From positions 1 through 21,158 of the forward strand of contig JBBSMX010000072.1 in NCBI GenBank assembly GCA_038232935.1: DNA of 21,158 nucleotides, in the 5' to 3' direction. Below the pieces are notes generated by a model, which saw nothing but the letters and a program-made list of their open reading frames with translations, was not told the origin of the DNA and did no database searches. Both the position numbers and the translations under genes were made by a program. This DNA comes from JBBSMX01 sp038232935 (GTDB lineage Bacteria; Bacteroidota; Rhodothermia; Rhodothermales; JANQRZ01). Positions within the stretch are counted from its first letter, which is position 1, and every line of letters begins with the position of its first letter. This document shows, one piece after another, positions 6,570-13,543 of this stretch.

Positions 6570-6938
6570 ATGATTCAGCAAGAGTCCAGACTCGCGGTCG
6601 CGGACAACTCCGGCGCTAAAGAGGTGCTCTGCATTCGCGTCCTCGGCGGGAGCGGTCGCCGCTACGCCCGCATCGGCGACAAGATCGTCGTCTCGGTCAA
6701 GAGCGCCGTCCCCGGCGGCGGCGTCAAGAAAGGCGAGGTCTCGCGCGCCGTCGTCGTGCGGACGAAGAAGGAGTACCGCCGGAAGGACGGCTCCTACATC
6801 CGCTTCGATGAGAACGCCGCCGTCCTCCTCAACGACGCCGACGAGCCGCGCGGCACCCGCATCTTCGGGCCCGTGGCCCGTGAGCTGCGCGAGCGTCAGT
6901 TCATGCGCATCGTCTCCCTCGCCCCCGAAGTCCTTTGA
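6570..6938 (+). CDS. rplN: 50S ribosomal protein L14
   Basis: The 122-residue product has the standard L14 length and sequence: MIQQESRLAVADNSGAKEV at the start, GDKIVVSVKSAVPGG with its KKGEVSRAVVVRTKKE continuation, and the C-terminal GTRIFGPVARELRE segment. L14 forms intersubunit bridges and contacts L19. It starts the spc-type gene group and directly follows rpsQ, as in most bacteria. Confidence 0.99.
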   Translation: MIQQESRLAVADNSGAKEVLCIRVLGGSGRRYARIGDKIVVSVKSAVPGGGVKKGEVSRAVVVRTKKEYRRKDGSYIRFDENAAVLLNDADEPRGTRIFGPVARELRERQFMRIVSLAPEVL

Positions 6939-6948
6939 ACGGTGCGCC

Positions 6949-6967
6949 GTAGAGACGATGTCTCTGC
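6949..6967 (+). other. Hairpin GTAGAGAC/GTCTCTGC (rplN-rplX spacer)
   Basis: Eight base pairs (one T-G wobble) enclose the loop GAT. The outer GTAG and general form recall the GTAGGGGC hairpins of the tuf-rpsJ and secY-map spacers, with GAGAC in place of GGGGC. It may be a sister family or a diverged copy. Confidence 0.55.
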
Positions 6968-6988
6968 CCGCCCCTGAGCGAACCCGCC

Positions 6989-7360
6989 ATGCGAAAGAAA
7001 AACACTCAAAAGAAGCTCCACGTCAAGAAAGGCGACACGGTCGCTCTGACGAAGGCGATCACCGGCATACAGCCCCGTGAGAAGGGCCACACCGGCCGCG
7101 TGCTCAAGGTCTATCCCAAGACGGACCGCGTCGTGGTCGAGGGCGTGAACGTCCGCGTCCGCCACACCAAGCCGAACCAGGCGAACCCGCAGGGGGGCCG
7201 TATCGAGCGCGAAATGCCCATCCACCTCTCGAACGTGATGCCGCTCGACGCCGACGGCAACCCGACGCGCGTCGGCCGCAAGCGGATCGAGGACCCGGAG
7301 ACGGGCAAGGGCCGCTGGGTCCGCATCGCCAAGACCACGGGCGAAGAACTCGACCGCTAG
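6989..7360 (+). CDS. rplX: 50S ribosomal protein L24
   Basis: The 123-residue product carries the KOW motif near its start (VKKGDTVALTKAITGIQPREKGHTGRVLKVYPKTDRVVVEGVN) and the family segments IEREMPIHLSNVMPLD and KTTGEELDR. L24 initiates 50S assembly and sits at the tunnel exit. The protein is somewhat longer than the common 100-105 residues because of small insertions, not a new domain. ATG 6989 (MRKKNTQKKLHVKKGD) gives a basic N-terminus expected for L24. Confidence 0.97.
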   Translation: MRKKNTQKKLHVKKGDTVALTKAITGIQPREKGHTGRVLKVYPKTDRVVVEGVNVRVRHTKPNQANPQGGRIEREMPIHLSNVMPLDADGNPTRVGRKRIEDPETGKGRWVRIAKTTGEELDR

Positions 7361-7446
7361 CGCGGCCCTCCTTCTCCCCACAACGTTCAGAAACACCGCA
7401 CGCCGTCCTCTGTTTTCACCGTCTGCCCCGGCCTCATCCGCAGGCC

Positions 7447-7460
7447 CGAACGACGAACGA
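7447..7460 (+). repeat. Two tandem CGAACGA heptamers before rplE
   Basis: Two exact copies of CGAACGA are followed by AGAATCCC and then the rplE ATG at 7469. The rest of the 108-base rplX-rplE spacer is C-rich and shows no left arm or clear hairpin. It may be a minimal or decayed version of the heptamer arrays. Confidence 0.4.
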
Positions 7461-7468
7461 AGAATCCC

Positions 7469-8044
7469 ATGGAAGAGCAGTACGTCCCCCGGCTGAAGCA
7501 GCGCTACCAGGACGAAGCCGTCCCCGCGCTGACCAAGCAGTTCGGCTACGACAACATCATGCAGGTCCCGCGCCTCGTTAAGATCTCCGTCAACAAGGGC
7601 GTCGGCGAGGCGTCGCAGACGAAGAAGGTGCTCGACGACGCCGTCGAAGAGCTGCGCACGATCACGGGCCAGCAGCCCGTCATCCGCCGCGCCCGTAAGA
7701 GCATCTCCAACTTCAAGCTCCGTGAGGGCATGCCCGTCGGCGTCAGTGTGACGCTTCGGGACGCGCGGATGTGGGAGTTCCTGGACCGCCTCGTTACGCT
7801 CGCCCTTCCCAGCGTGCGCGACTTCCGCGGTATCCCGGACCGCTCGTTCGACGGGCGGGGCAACTACACCCTCGGGGTAAAAGAGCAGATCATCTTCCCC
7901 GAAATCAACATCGACGAGGTGGACTCCGTCAGCGGCTTCGACGTCACGTTCGTGACGACGGCCGAGACGGACGAGGAAGCGCACGCGCTCCTCAAGGCGC
8001 TCGGGATGCCGTTCGTCCGCCGCGAGACCGAAGAAGCCGCCTAA
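7469..8044 (+). CDS. rplE: 50S ribosomal protein L5
   Basis: The 191-residue product shows L5 signatures: VPRLVKISVNKGVGEA, the ITGQQPVIRRARKSISNFKLREGMPVG segment and GRGNYTLGVKEQIIFPEI. L5 binds 5S rRNA with L18 and bridges to S13. Length is slightly above the typical 178-185. It follows the longest spacer of the spc region (108 bases), in canonical order before rpsN. Confidence 0.99.
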   Translation: MEEQYVPRLKQRYQDEAVPALTKQFGYDNIMQVPRLVKISVNKGVGEASQTKKVLDDAVEELRTITGQQPVIRRARKSISNFKLREGMPVGVSVTLRDARMWEFLDRLVTLALPSVRDFRGIPDRSFDGRGNYTLGVKEQIIFPEINIDEVDSVSGFDVTFVTTAETDEEAHALLKALGMPFVRRETEEAA

Positions 8045-8068
8045 AACCGACTCAGACCAGACAAGACT

Positions 8069-8338
8069 ATGGCTAAGAAAAGCTGGATCGCCCGCGAGGC
8101 GAAGCGCCGCAAGATGGTGGCGAAGTACGCCGAGCGGCGTCGGAAGATGAAGGCTGCCGGCGATTACGAGGGGTTGCAGCGGTTGCCGCGTAACGCTAGC
8201 CCCGTCCGCCTGAACAACCGCTGCGCCATGACCGGCCGCTCGCGGGGCTTCCTTCGCAAGTTCGGCGTCTCGCGCATCGTGTTCCGTGAGATGGCCCTCG
8301 CCGGCAAGATCCCAGGCGTCAAAAAGGCGAGCTGGTAA
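8069..8338 (+). CDS. rpsN: 30S ribosomal protein S14, zinc-independent long form
   Basis: The 89-residue product is the long S14 type: MAKKSWIAREAKRRKMVAKY at the start, then NRCAMTGRSRGFLRKFGVSRIVFRE and the end KKASW. Only one cysteine is present, in the NRC motif; the two CXXC pairs of the 61-residue zinc form are absent. S14 is in the 30S head near S19 and S3. This form is common in Bacteroidota, so it is lineage evidence rather than a loss specific to this organism. Confidence 0.98.
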   Translation: MAKKSWIAREAKRRKMVAKYAERRRKMKAAGDYEGLQRLPRNASPVRLNNRCAMTGRSRGFLRKFGVSRIVFREMALAGKIPGVKKASW

Positions 8339-8362
8339 GTCCGCCCCTCTTATTTCCTCTAG

Positions 8363-8398
8363 CGGCCAAGTGCGAGCGATGTGCTTGCAAACTGGCCG
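8363..8398 (+). other. Bipartite hairpin in rpsN-rpsH spacer
   Basis: CGGCCA (8363-8368) pairs with TGGCCG (8393-8398). Inside, TGCGAGC (8371-8377) pairs with GCTTGCA (8383-8389), with one wobble. This gives about 13 pairs with an internal loop. It ends 15 bases before the rpsH ATG, has no T-run, and could affect rpsH translation. Confidence 0.6.
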
Positions 8399-8413
8399 AA
8401 GACTCCCGATAGC

Positions 8414-8815
8414 ATGAGCGGTATCACCGACCCCGTCGCCGATTACCTCGCGCGGCTCCGCAACGCCCAGAAGGCGCGGCACCCCTATACCGACATCCCG
8501 GCTTCCAAAGTGAAGCGTGCGATGACGCAGATCCTCATGGATAAGGGGTACGTCAAGAATTACCTCAACGTCGATGACGGCAAGCAGGGGCTCCTCCGCG
8601 TTTACCTCAAGTACCAGCGCGGCGGCGAGCCCGTCATCCAGTCGCTGAAGCGCATCTCGAAGCCGGGGCTGCGCAAGTACGTCGGGGCGGACGGCCTGCC
8701 GCGCGTCCGCAACGGCCTCGGCGTCGCCATCATCTCGACCTCGCGTGGCGTGATGACCGACAAAGAAGCGCGCCGCGCCGGCATCGGCGGCGAAGTCCTC
8801 GCTGAAGTTTTTTAG
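8414..8815 (+). CDS. rpsH: 30S ribosomal protein S8
   Basis: The 133-residue S8 begins MSGITDPVADYLARLRNAQKA. It has the conserved ISKPGLRKYVGADGLPRVRNGLGVAIISTSRGVMTD region and the IGGEVLAEVF end. S8 binds helix 21 of 16S rRNA and in E. coli is the repressor of the spc operon. ATG 8414 is chosen over an in-frame GTG at 8381, which would add 11 non-conserved residues and lie inside the spacer hairpin. Confidence 0.98.
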   Translation: MSGITDPVADYLARLRNAQKARHPYTDIPASKVKRAMTQILMDKGYVKNYLNVDDGKQGLLRVYLKYQRGGEPVIQSLKRISKPGLRKYVGADGLPRVRNGLGVAIISTSRGVMTDKEARRAGIGGEVLAEVF

Positions 8816-8828
8816 CCCTCGCTGCTGC

Positions 8829-8848
8829 TCCTGCCCGCTTGGGCGGGA
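8829..8848 (+). other. Hairpin in rpsH-rplF spacer
   Basis: An 8-bp stem (one T-G wobble) with loop GCTT, formed by TCCTGCCC and GGGCGGGA, starts 13 bases after the rpsH stop. No T-run follows. Similar CGC-rich hairpins lie in rpmD-rplO and rpsD-rpoA. Confidence 0.55.
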
Positions 8849-8884
8849 CGTGTGGTTTATGGACTACTGACACTCGAAAGAATT

Positions 8885-9439
8885 ATGTCCCGAATTGGAA
8901 AACAGCCGGTCCCGGTCAAAGACGGAGTCACCGTCAGCGTCGCGGGCAACAACGTCGTGACGGCGAAAGGCCCGAAGGGCGAACTCCACGTGCCTATCGA
9001 CCCCGACCTTACGGTCCGCGTCGAGGACGGCGAGGTGATCGTCGAGCGGCCGACCGAGCAGCAGCGTCACCGCGCGATGCACGGCCTCTACCGCTCCCTC
9101 ATCGACAACGCCGTGATCGGCGTCTCGGAAGGATACCGGAAGCAGCTCGAGTTGATCGGCGTCGGCTACCGCGCCGAGGTGAGCAACGGCGTGCTCGAAC
9201 TCGCCCTCGGCTTCTCGCACCCCATCTTCTTCCTCCCGCCGGACGGCATCACGATCACGACAGAAACCGTCCGTGGCCGGAACCCGCTCATCACCATCGA
9301 CGGCATCGACAAGCAGATGGTGGGGCAGGTGGCGGCGAAGATCCGCGGGTTGCGCCCGCCGGAGCCCTACAAGGGCAAAGGCGTCCGCTACGTGGGCGAG
9401 TACGTCCGTCGCAAGGCTGGCAAGACCGCCGCTCGATAA
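8885..9439 (+). CDS. rplF: 50S ribosomal protein L6
   Basis: The 184-residue product opens MSRIGKQPVPV, contains KQLELIGVGYRAEV, and ends with the PPEPYKGKGVRYVGEYVRRKAGK signature of L6. L6 sits near the sarcin-ricin loop and the factor-binding site. ATG 8885 is preferred to an in-frame GTG at 8852 because L6 proteins begin M-S-R-I-G and the earlier codons are spacer sequence. Confidence 0.98.
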   Translation: MSRIGKQPVPVKDGVTVSVAGNNVVTAKGPKGELHVPIDPDLTVRVEDGEVIVERPTEQQRHRAMHGLYRSLIDNAVIGVSEGYRKQLELIGVGYRAEVSNGVLELALGFSHPIFFLPPDGITITTETVRGRNPLITIDGIDKQMVGQVAAKIRGLRPPEPYKGKGVRYVGEYVRRKAGKTAAR

Positions 9440-9449
9440 CTCCACGGGG

Positions 9450-9463
9450 TACGCCCCTATTCT
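9450..9463 (+). repeat. Half-copy of the GTAGGGGC-family element (rplF-rplR spacer)
   Basis: TACGCCCCTATTCT matches positions 174-187 of the tuf-rpsJ element at 13 of 14 bases. Only the right arm is present; a GGGG at 9446-9449 could pair weakly with CCCC. It looks like a decayed or truncated copy. Confidence 0.45.
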
Positions 9464-9511
9464 CAGCAGGGCGAGAGGGTCGGAAATCCTCCCGCCGAGA
9501 CCTGAACCATC

Positions 9512-9874
9512 ATGGCTAAGCAGAGCAAGAAAGTGCAGAACCGGACGCGCATCAAGCGCCGGGTTCGTGCCAAGATCAGCGGCACGTCCGAGCGCCCGCG
9601 CCTGAGCGTCTTCCGCAGCAACAACCACATCTACGCCCAGCTCATCGACGACCTGAGCAGCCGCACGCTCGCCGCCGCTTCCAGCCTGGATAGCGGTGTG
9701 GGGAGCGACGGCAAGGCACCGGTCGAGGTCGGCAAGCTCGTCGGGCAGCGGCTGGCCGAGAAGGCGAAGGCGGCGGGCATCGACGCCGCCGTGTTCGACC
9801 GGAACGGGTACCGCTACCACGGCCGCGTCAAGGCGGTGGCTGAGGGCGCGCGCGAAGGCGGACTCAAATTTTAA
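9512..9874 (+). CDS. rplR: 50S ribosomal protein L18
   Basis: The 120-residue product matches L18: RTRIKRRVRAKISGTSERPRLSVFRSNNHIYAQLIDD, then ASS and VGQRLAEKAKAAGIDAAVFDRNGYRYHGRVKAVAEGAREGGLKF. L18 carries 5S rRNA into the 50S together with L5. ATG 9512 follows a spacer with a half-copy of the GTAGGGGC element. The stop TAA at 9872-9874 is immediately followed by heptamer words. Confidence 0.99.
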   Translation: MAKQSKKVQNRTRIKRRVRAKISGTSERPRLSVFRSNNHIYAQLIDDLSSRTLAAASSLDSGVGSDGKAPVEVGKLVGQRLAEKAKAAGIDAAVFDRNGYRYHGRVKAVAEGAREGGLKF

Positions 9875-9955
9875 CGTAAGGCGTGATGCGTGACTCGTGA
9901 GCCCAGGCACAACGGCTTGCGCTCGACTCACGCATCATACATCACGCATCACGAG
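9875..9955. repeat. Mirrored heptamer array, CGTGANN word (rplR-rpsE spacer)
   Basis: The left arm begins at the base after the rplR stop with four in-register heptamers (CGTAAGG, CGTGATG, then two more CGTGANN, to 9902). The right arm has five heptamers (9921-9955), mostly TCACGNN, and stops five bases before the rpsE ATG. TGATGCGTGA (9884-9893) pairs perfectly with TCACGCATCA (9928-9937), and the stem extends inward to about 16 pairs with an 18-base loop (9903-9920). Confidence 0.8.
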
Positions 9956-9960
9956 ATACC

Positions 9961-10494
9961 ATGGCTAAGGATAGCAACAGGAACCGGGGCCGCAAGGCGA
10001 AGGCTTCCGAGCAGCAGAACCTGATCGAGCGGCTCGTCCACATCAACCGCGTAGCGAAGGTCGTCAAGGGCGGCCGGCGCTTCTCGTTCAACGCTGTCGT
10101 CGTCGTCGGCGACGGGAACGGGACGGTCGGACACGGGCTCGGCAAAGCCAACGAGGTCGCCGATGCGATCTCGAAGGGCACCGACGCCGCCAAGAAGAAC
10201 ATGTTCAAGGTGCCGATGGCGAAGGGGACGATCCCCCACGCCGTCTACGGCGTGCAGGACGCCGGGCGCGTCCTGCTCAAGCCGGCGAGCGCCGGTACCG
10301 GTGTCATCGCCGGCGGCGGCGTCCGCGCCGTGCTCGAGTGCGCGGGCTACACCGACATCCTGACCAAGAGCCAGGGCTCGAACAACCCGCACAACGTCGT
10401 CGCCGCGACGGTGAACGCCCTTCAGAACTTGGAAGACCCGGGAGAGGTGGCTAAGCGCCGCGACATCTCCGTCGGCCGAGTGTTTAACGGATAA
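9961..10494 (+). CDS. rpsE: 30S ribosomal protein S5
   Basis: The 177-residue product has the S5 double-stranded-RNA-binding-like N-terminal domain (LIERLVHINRVAKVVKGGRRFSFNAVVVVGDGNGTVGHGLGKANEV). The C-terminal domain carries APVGTGVIAGGG-like ASAGTGVIAGGGVRAVLE. S5 acts in decoding fidelity with S4. A basic N-terminal leader of about 19 residues (MAKDSNRNRGRKAKASEQQ) precedes the core. The start codon lies just after the strongest heptamer hairpin of the window. Confidence 0.99.
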   Translation: MAKDSNRNRGRKAKASEQQNLIERLVHINRVAKVVKGGRRFSFNAVVVVGDGNGTVGHGLGKANEVADAISKGTDAAKKNMFKVPMAKGTIPHAVYGVQDAGRVLLKPASAGTGVIAGGGVRAVLECAGYTDILTKSQGSNNPHNVVAATVNALQNLEDPGEVAKRRDISVGRVFNG

Positions 10495-10564
10495 TTGTCG
10501 GTAGGCCCCGCCCTTTTGCCGTTGTTTGGTGAGGCCGGTGCTGAGGACTATTGAACATGGACAG

Positions 10565-10747
10565 ATGGCAACGCTGAAGATTACCCAGACCAAGAGCACC
10601 ATCCGCCAGCAGGCCAAGCAGAAGAGCACCATCAAGGCGCTCGGGCTCGGGCGGATCGGTAAGACCAACGAGTTGAACGACACGCCGCAGATCCGCGGCA
10701 TGATCACCAAGGTCAGCCACCTCGTCTCCGTCGAGGAGTCGAAGTAG
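10565..10747 (+). CDS. rpmD: 50S ribosomal protein L30
   Basis: The 60-residue product (MATLKITQTKSTIRQQAKQK, then ALGLGRIGKTNELNDTPQIRGMITKVSHLVSVEE) is a standard bacterial L30. ATG 10565 gives the typical length; an earlier in-frame ATG would add 13 residues not seen in the family. GGACAG precedes the ATG, as it does at rplO. The 70-base spacer from rpsE shows no convincing hairpin beyond a GGTAGG/CCGCCC-like GC-rich start. Confidence 0.97.
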   Translation: MATLKITQTKSTIRQQAKQKSTIKALGLGRIGKTNELNDTPQIRGMITKVSHLVSVEESK

Positions 10748-10775
10748 GTCGGCCTTCCCCTTTTATCACGCGAGT

Positions 10776-10808
10776 CCGCTTTCGCTGCCTCCGCAGCGTG
10801 GGGAGCGG
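10776..10808 (+). other. GC-rich hairpin in rpmD-rplO spacer
   Basis: CGCTGC (10783-10788) pairs with GCAGCG (10793-10798) around loop CTCC. An outer stem pairs CCGCT (10776-10780) with AGCGG (10804-10808), separated by an asymmetric internal loop. It ends 20 bases before rplO and has no T-run. Confidence 0.6.
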
Positions 10809-10828
10809 GCGTCAACAGCAAAGGACAG

Positions 10829-11287
10829 ATGGATCTCAGCAATCTCAAGCCCGCCAAGGGCTCGACGCAGTCGAAGAAGCGCATCGGCCGGGGCGAGGGC
10901 TCCGGCAAAGGCGGCACCTCCACGAAGGGTCACAAGGGCCAGAAGTCTCGGGCCGGTGCCAGCATCCCGGCGTGGTTCGAGGGCGGTCAGATGCCGCTTC
11001 AGCGCCGCGTGCCGAAGTTCGGTTTCAAGAACCACAACCGTGTCGCCTACGCGCCGATCAACCTCGCGCGCCTGAGCCGACTCCTCGACGAGGGCCGGAT
11101 CGAGTCCGGACAGTCGGTGACCCCGGAGACGCTCTCCTCCCTCGGCCTGACCGACAGGAAGGACCGTGTCAAGATCCTCGGCGACGGCGAGTTCACGGCG
11201 AAGCTGGACGTCGCGGCACACGCCTTCAGCGCGTCGGCGAAGGAGAAAATCGAAGCGGCCGGCGGCTCCGTCCGCGTGGTCGAGTAG
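10829..11287 (+). CDS. rplO: 50S ribosomal protein L15
   Basis: The 152-residue product starts MDLSNLKPAKGSTQSKKRIGRGEGSGKGGTSTKGHKGQKSRAG, the glycine/lysine-rich N-terminal arm typical of L15. It continues FEGGQMPLQRRVPKFGF and ends with the globular KILGDGEFTAKLDVAAHAFSASAKEKIEAAGG segment. AAGGA about five bases before the ATG is one of the few Shine-Dalgarno-like sites in the cluster. It precedes secY, as expected. Confidence 0.99.
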   Translation: MDLSNLKPAKGSTQSKKRIGRGEGSGKGGTSTKGHKGQKSRAGASIPAWFEGGQMPLQRRVPKFGFKNHNRVAYAPINLARLSRLLDEGRIESGQSVTPETLSSLGLTDRKDRVKILGDGEFTAKLDVAAHAFSASAKEKIEAAGGSVRVVE

Positions 11288-11289
11288 CC

Positions 11290-11303
11290 GGGGGACGGCC
11301 CCC
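11290..11303 (+). other. Short GGGGG/CCCCC hairpin (rplO-secY spacer)
   Basis: Five G-C pairs enclose loop ACGG, starting two bases after the rplO stop. It is short, and no T-run follows. A role in uncoupling secY from upstream translation is possible but unsupported. Confidence 0.35.
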
Positions 11304-11341
11304 AACCTTACGCCCCGGTACTCTAGACACTACTGAGAGAC

Positions 11342-12652
11342 ATGTCCTCATTTGCTGAAAGCGTCCGCAACATCTGGAAGATCGAGGAGCTGCGCCGCCG
11401 CATTCTCTACACGCTCGGCCTCCTCGTCGTCTACCGCGTGGGCGCGTATGTGACGCTGCCGGGCGTCGACGCCCGTATTCTGGCCCAGGTCAGCGACCAG
11501 AGCCGCGACGGCCTCTTCGGGCTCTTCGACCTGTTCGTGGGCGGAGCGTTCTTCCAGGCCGGCATCTTCGCGCTCGGCATCATGCCGTACATCACGGCGT
11601 CGATCATCATCCAGCTCCTCGGAGCGGTTGTCCCGTACTTCCAGAAGCTCCAGCGCGAGGGCGAGGACGGGCGGCGGAAGATCACCCAGCTTACGCGCTA
11701 CGGGACGGTCGGCATCACGGCGCTCCAGGCCATCGGATACGGGATCAATCTCAATTACGGGGCGACGGGTCAGGCTATCGTCGTCAACCAGACCTTCTTC
11801 ATGATCACGACAGTGATCGTGCTGACGGCGGGGACCATCTTCGTGATGTGGCTCGGCGAGCGGATCACCGAGAAGGGGATAGGCAACGGGATCTCGCTCC
11901 TCATCATGATCGGGATCATCGCACGCCTGCCTTCGTCGCTCTTCAACGAGTTCGAGCTCAAGAGCAACTTCTTCATCTTCCTCATCGAGATCGGGGCGCT
12001 CGTGCTGGTGACGGCGGGGATCGTGCTCGTCACGCAGGGCACGCGGCGAATCCCGGTCCAGTACGCCAAGCGCGTCGTCGGCCGCCGCGTCTACGGGGGG
12101 ACGACGCAGTACCTCCCGCTCCGCGTGAACGCCGCCGGCGTGATGCCGATCATCTTCGCCCAGTCGATCATGTTCATCCCGAGCACGATCGCGGCGTTCT
12201 TCCCGGACAGCGCGTTCTGGCTCTCCGTCGGGCAGTGGACGGGCAACATCTTTTCGTTCGGCTACTCGTTCATCTTCTTCTTCGTCTGCGTCTTCTTTAC
12301 GTACTTCTACACGGCCATTGCGGTGAACCCGCAGGAGATGGCGGATACGATGAAGCGGCAGGGCGGCTTCATTCCGGGCATCCGGCCCGGCAAGCAGACG
12401 AGCGAGTTCATCGACAATATCCTGACGCGGATCACGCTGCCGGGCTCGATCTTCCTCGGCCTCATCGCCATCATGCCAGCCTTCGCGGCGCAGGTGGGCG
12501 TAACGCCAGGTTTCGCGAGCTTCTACGGCGGGACGAGCCTGCTCATCCTCGTCGGCGTCACGCTCGACACGTTGCAACAGGTGGAGAGCCACCTGCTCAT
12601 GCGGCACTACGACGGGTTTATGAAGAGCGGCCGCGTCCGCGGCCGTCGGTAG
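11342..12652 (+). CDS. secY: Protein translocase subunit SecY
   Basis: The 436-residue protein has ten predicted membrane spans (approximately 21-38, 74-98, 118-137, 151-170, 183-203, 210-231, 264-285, 305-328, 366-385, 396-414). SecY is the channel subunit of the SecYEG translocon in the inner membrane. Family motifs visible are the GIMPYITASIIIQLL span, LGERITEKGIGNGIS (171-185) and the cytoplasmic loop GGFIPGIRPGKQT (341-353) used by SecA and the ribosome. Length is typical. Its TAG stop codon lies inside the left arm of a GTAGGGG hairpin. Confidence 0.99.
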   Translation: MSSFAESVRNIWKIEELRRRILYTLGLLVVYRVGAYVTLPGVDARILAQVSDQSRDGLFGLFDLFVGGAFFQAGIFALGIMPYITASIIIQLLGAVVPYFQKLQREGEDGRRKITQLTRYGTVGITALQAIGYGINLNYGATGQAIVVNQTFFMITTVIVLTAGTIFVMWLGERITEKGIGNGISLLIMIGIIARLPSSLFNEFELKSNFFIFLIEIGALVLVTAGIVLVTQGTRRIPVQYAKRVVGRRVYGGTTQYLPLRVNAAGVMPIIFAQSIMFIPSTIAAFFPDSAFWLSVGQWTGNIFSFGYSFIFFFVCVFFTYFYTAIAVNPQEMADTMKRQGGFIPGIRPGKQTSEFIDNILTRITLPGSIFLGLIAIMPAFAAQVGVTPGFASFYGGTSLLILVGVTLDTLQQVESHLLMRHYDGFMKSGRVRGRR

Positions 12653-12677
12653 GGGTGCAGCGCGCTGCCGCCCCTAC
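12649..12677. repeat. GTAGGGGC-family hairpin overlapping the secY stop codon
   Basis: GTAGGGG (12649-12655) pairs with CCCCTAC (12671-12677) and GCAG (12657-12660) with CTGC (12665-12668). The loop is CGCG, with a small mismatch between the two stems. It has the same outer arms and four-base loop as the hairpin at 157-184. The TAG of secY is bases 2-4 of the element. Confidence 0.8.
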
Positions 12678-12691
12678 AACACCCCAACCCC

Positions 12692-13525
12692 ATGATCCAC
12701 CTCAAGTCACCCCGCGATGTCGAAGGCCTGCGCAAGAGCGCGGACCTCGTCGGGCAGGCGCACGCGGAAGTGGCACGGCGCATCCGGCCGGGCGTGACGA
12801 CGCGCGAGTTGGACCGCGTGGCAGAGGAGCTTGTCCGTGACCACGGTGCTCGGCCTGCCTTCAAAGGATACACGATCCCCGGCGTCGATCCCTTCCCCGC
12901 CACCCTCTGCATCTCGGTCAACGACGTGGTCGTGCATGGCATGCCAAGCGACTATGCGCTACAAGAAGGCGACATCGTGTCGGTGGATTGCGGCGTCGAA
13001 CTCGATGGGTACTTCGGGGATTATGCCTACACGTTTGGGGTAGGCGAAATATCCGAGAAGAGGGCGGCTCTCTTGAGTGCCACGAAACAGTCGCTCTATC
13101 AGGGCATACGTTATGGGATCGAAGGGAACCGGATCGGTGACATCGGCCACGCGGTGCAGGCGTACTGCGAAGCGCGTGGCTACGGCATCGTTCGGGATCT
13201 CGTCGGCCATGGCGTTGGGCGGAGCCTTCACGAGGACCCGCAGGTGCCCAACTTCGGCCGTCGGGGAACCGGAAAAAAGCTCCGTACTGGCATGACGCTC
13301 TGCATCGAGCCGATGATTACAGGCGGGACGGAGCAGGTCGCCGTGGACGCCGACGGCTGGACCGTTCGCACCGCGGATGGTGAGCCGGCCGCTCATTACG
13401 AGCACATGGTGCTCATCAACCGGGGCGAACCGACGGTGCTCTCTTCGTTCGAACCCATCGAGGCAGTGCTCGCGGAGGCCGGGATGTTCATTCCCGGTGC
13501 CGAAGCGGTCATTGCCCAGCAGTAA
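12692..13525 (+). CDS. map: Type I methionine aminopeptidase
   Basis: This enzyme removes the initiator methionine from new cytosolic proteins. The 277-residue product has the full pita-bread metal site: Asp99 (VDCG), Asp110 (GDYAYTF), His173 (GHGVG), Glu206 (EPM) and Glu237 (YEHMV), plus His82 (VHGMP) at the substrate pocket. A C-terminal extension of about 25 residues follows the core. Position between secY and infA without adk is the Bacteroidota arrangement. Codon use between about 12960 and 13150 looks less GC-rich at third positions than its neighbours, judged by eye. Confidence 0.98.
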   Translation: MIHLKSPRDVEGLRKSADLVGQAHAEVARRIRPGVTTRELDRVAEELVRDHGARPAFKGYTIPGVDPFPATLCISVNDVVVHGMPSDYALQEGDIVSVDCGVELDGYFGDYAYTFGVGEISEKRAALLSATKQSLYQGIRYGIEGNRIGDIGHAVQAYCEARGYGIVRDLVGHGVGRSLHEDPQVPNFGRRGTGKKLRTGMTLCIEPMITGGTEQVAVDADGWTVRTADGEPAAHYEHMVLINRGEPTVLSSFEPIEAVLAEAGMFIPGAEAVIAQQ

Positions 13526-13543
13526 ATAGACAGACGTTCCTTT

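Noticed and set aside
6896..8482. Long open frame of 528 codons on the minus strand, antisense to rplX-rplE-rpsN
   Set aside because: It is opposite four clear ribosomal genes, has no recognisable domain, and its length is explained by high GC and biased third positions.
10495..10564. Possible hairpin in the rpsE-rpmD spacer
   Set aside because: Pairing is limited to short GC stretches with several mismatches; TTGGTGAGG resembles the rpmC-rpsQ stem but has no partner arm.
11348..12607. Minus-strand open frame of 419 codons antisense to secY
   Set aside because: The product is a charged Arg/Glu/Asp-rich sequence with no family features; it is the mirror of SecY codons.
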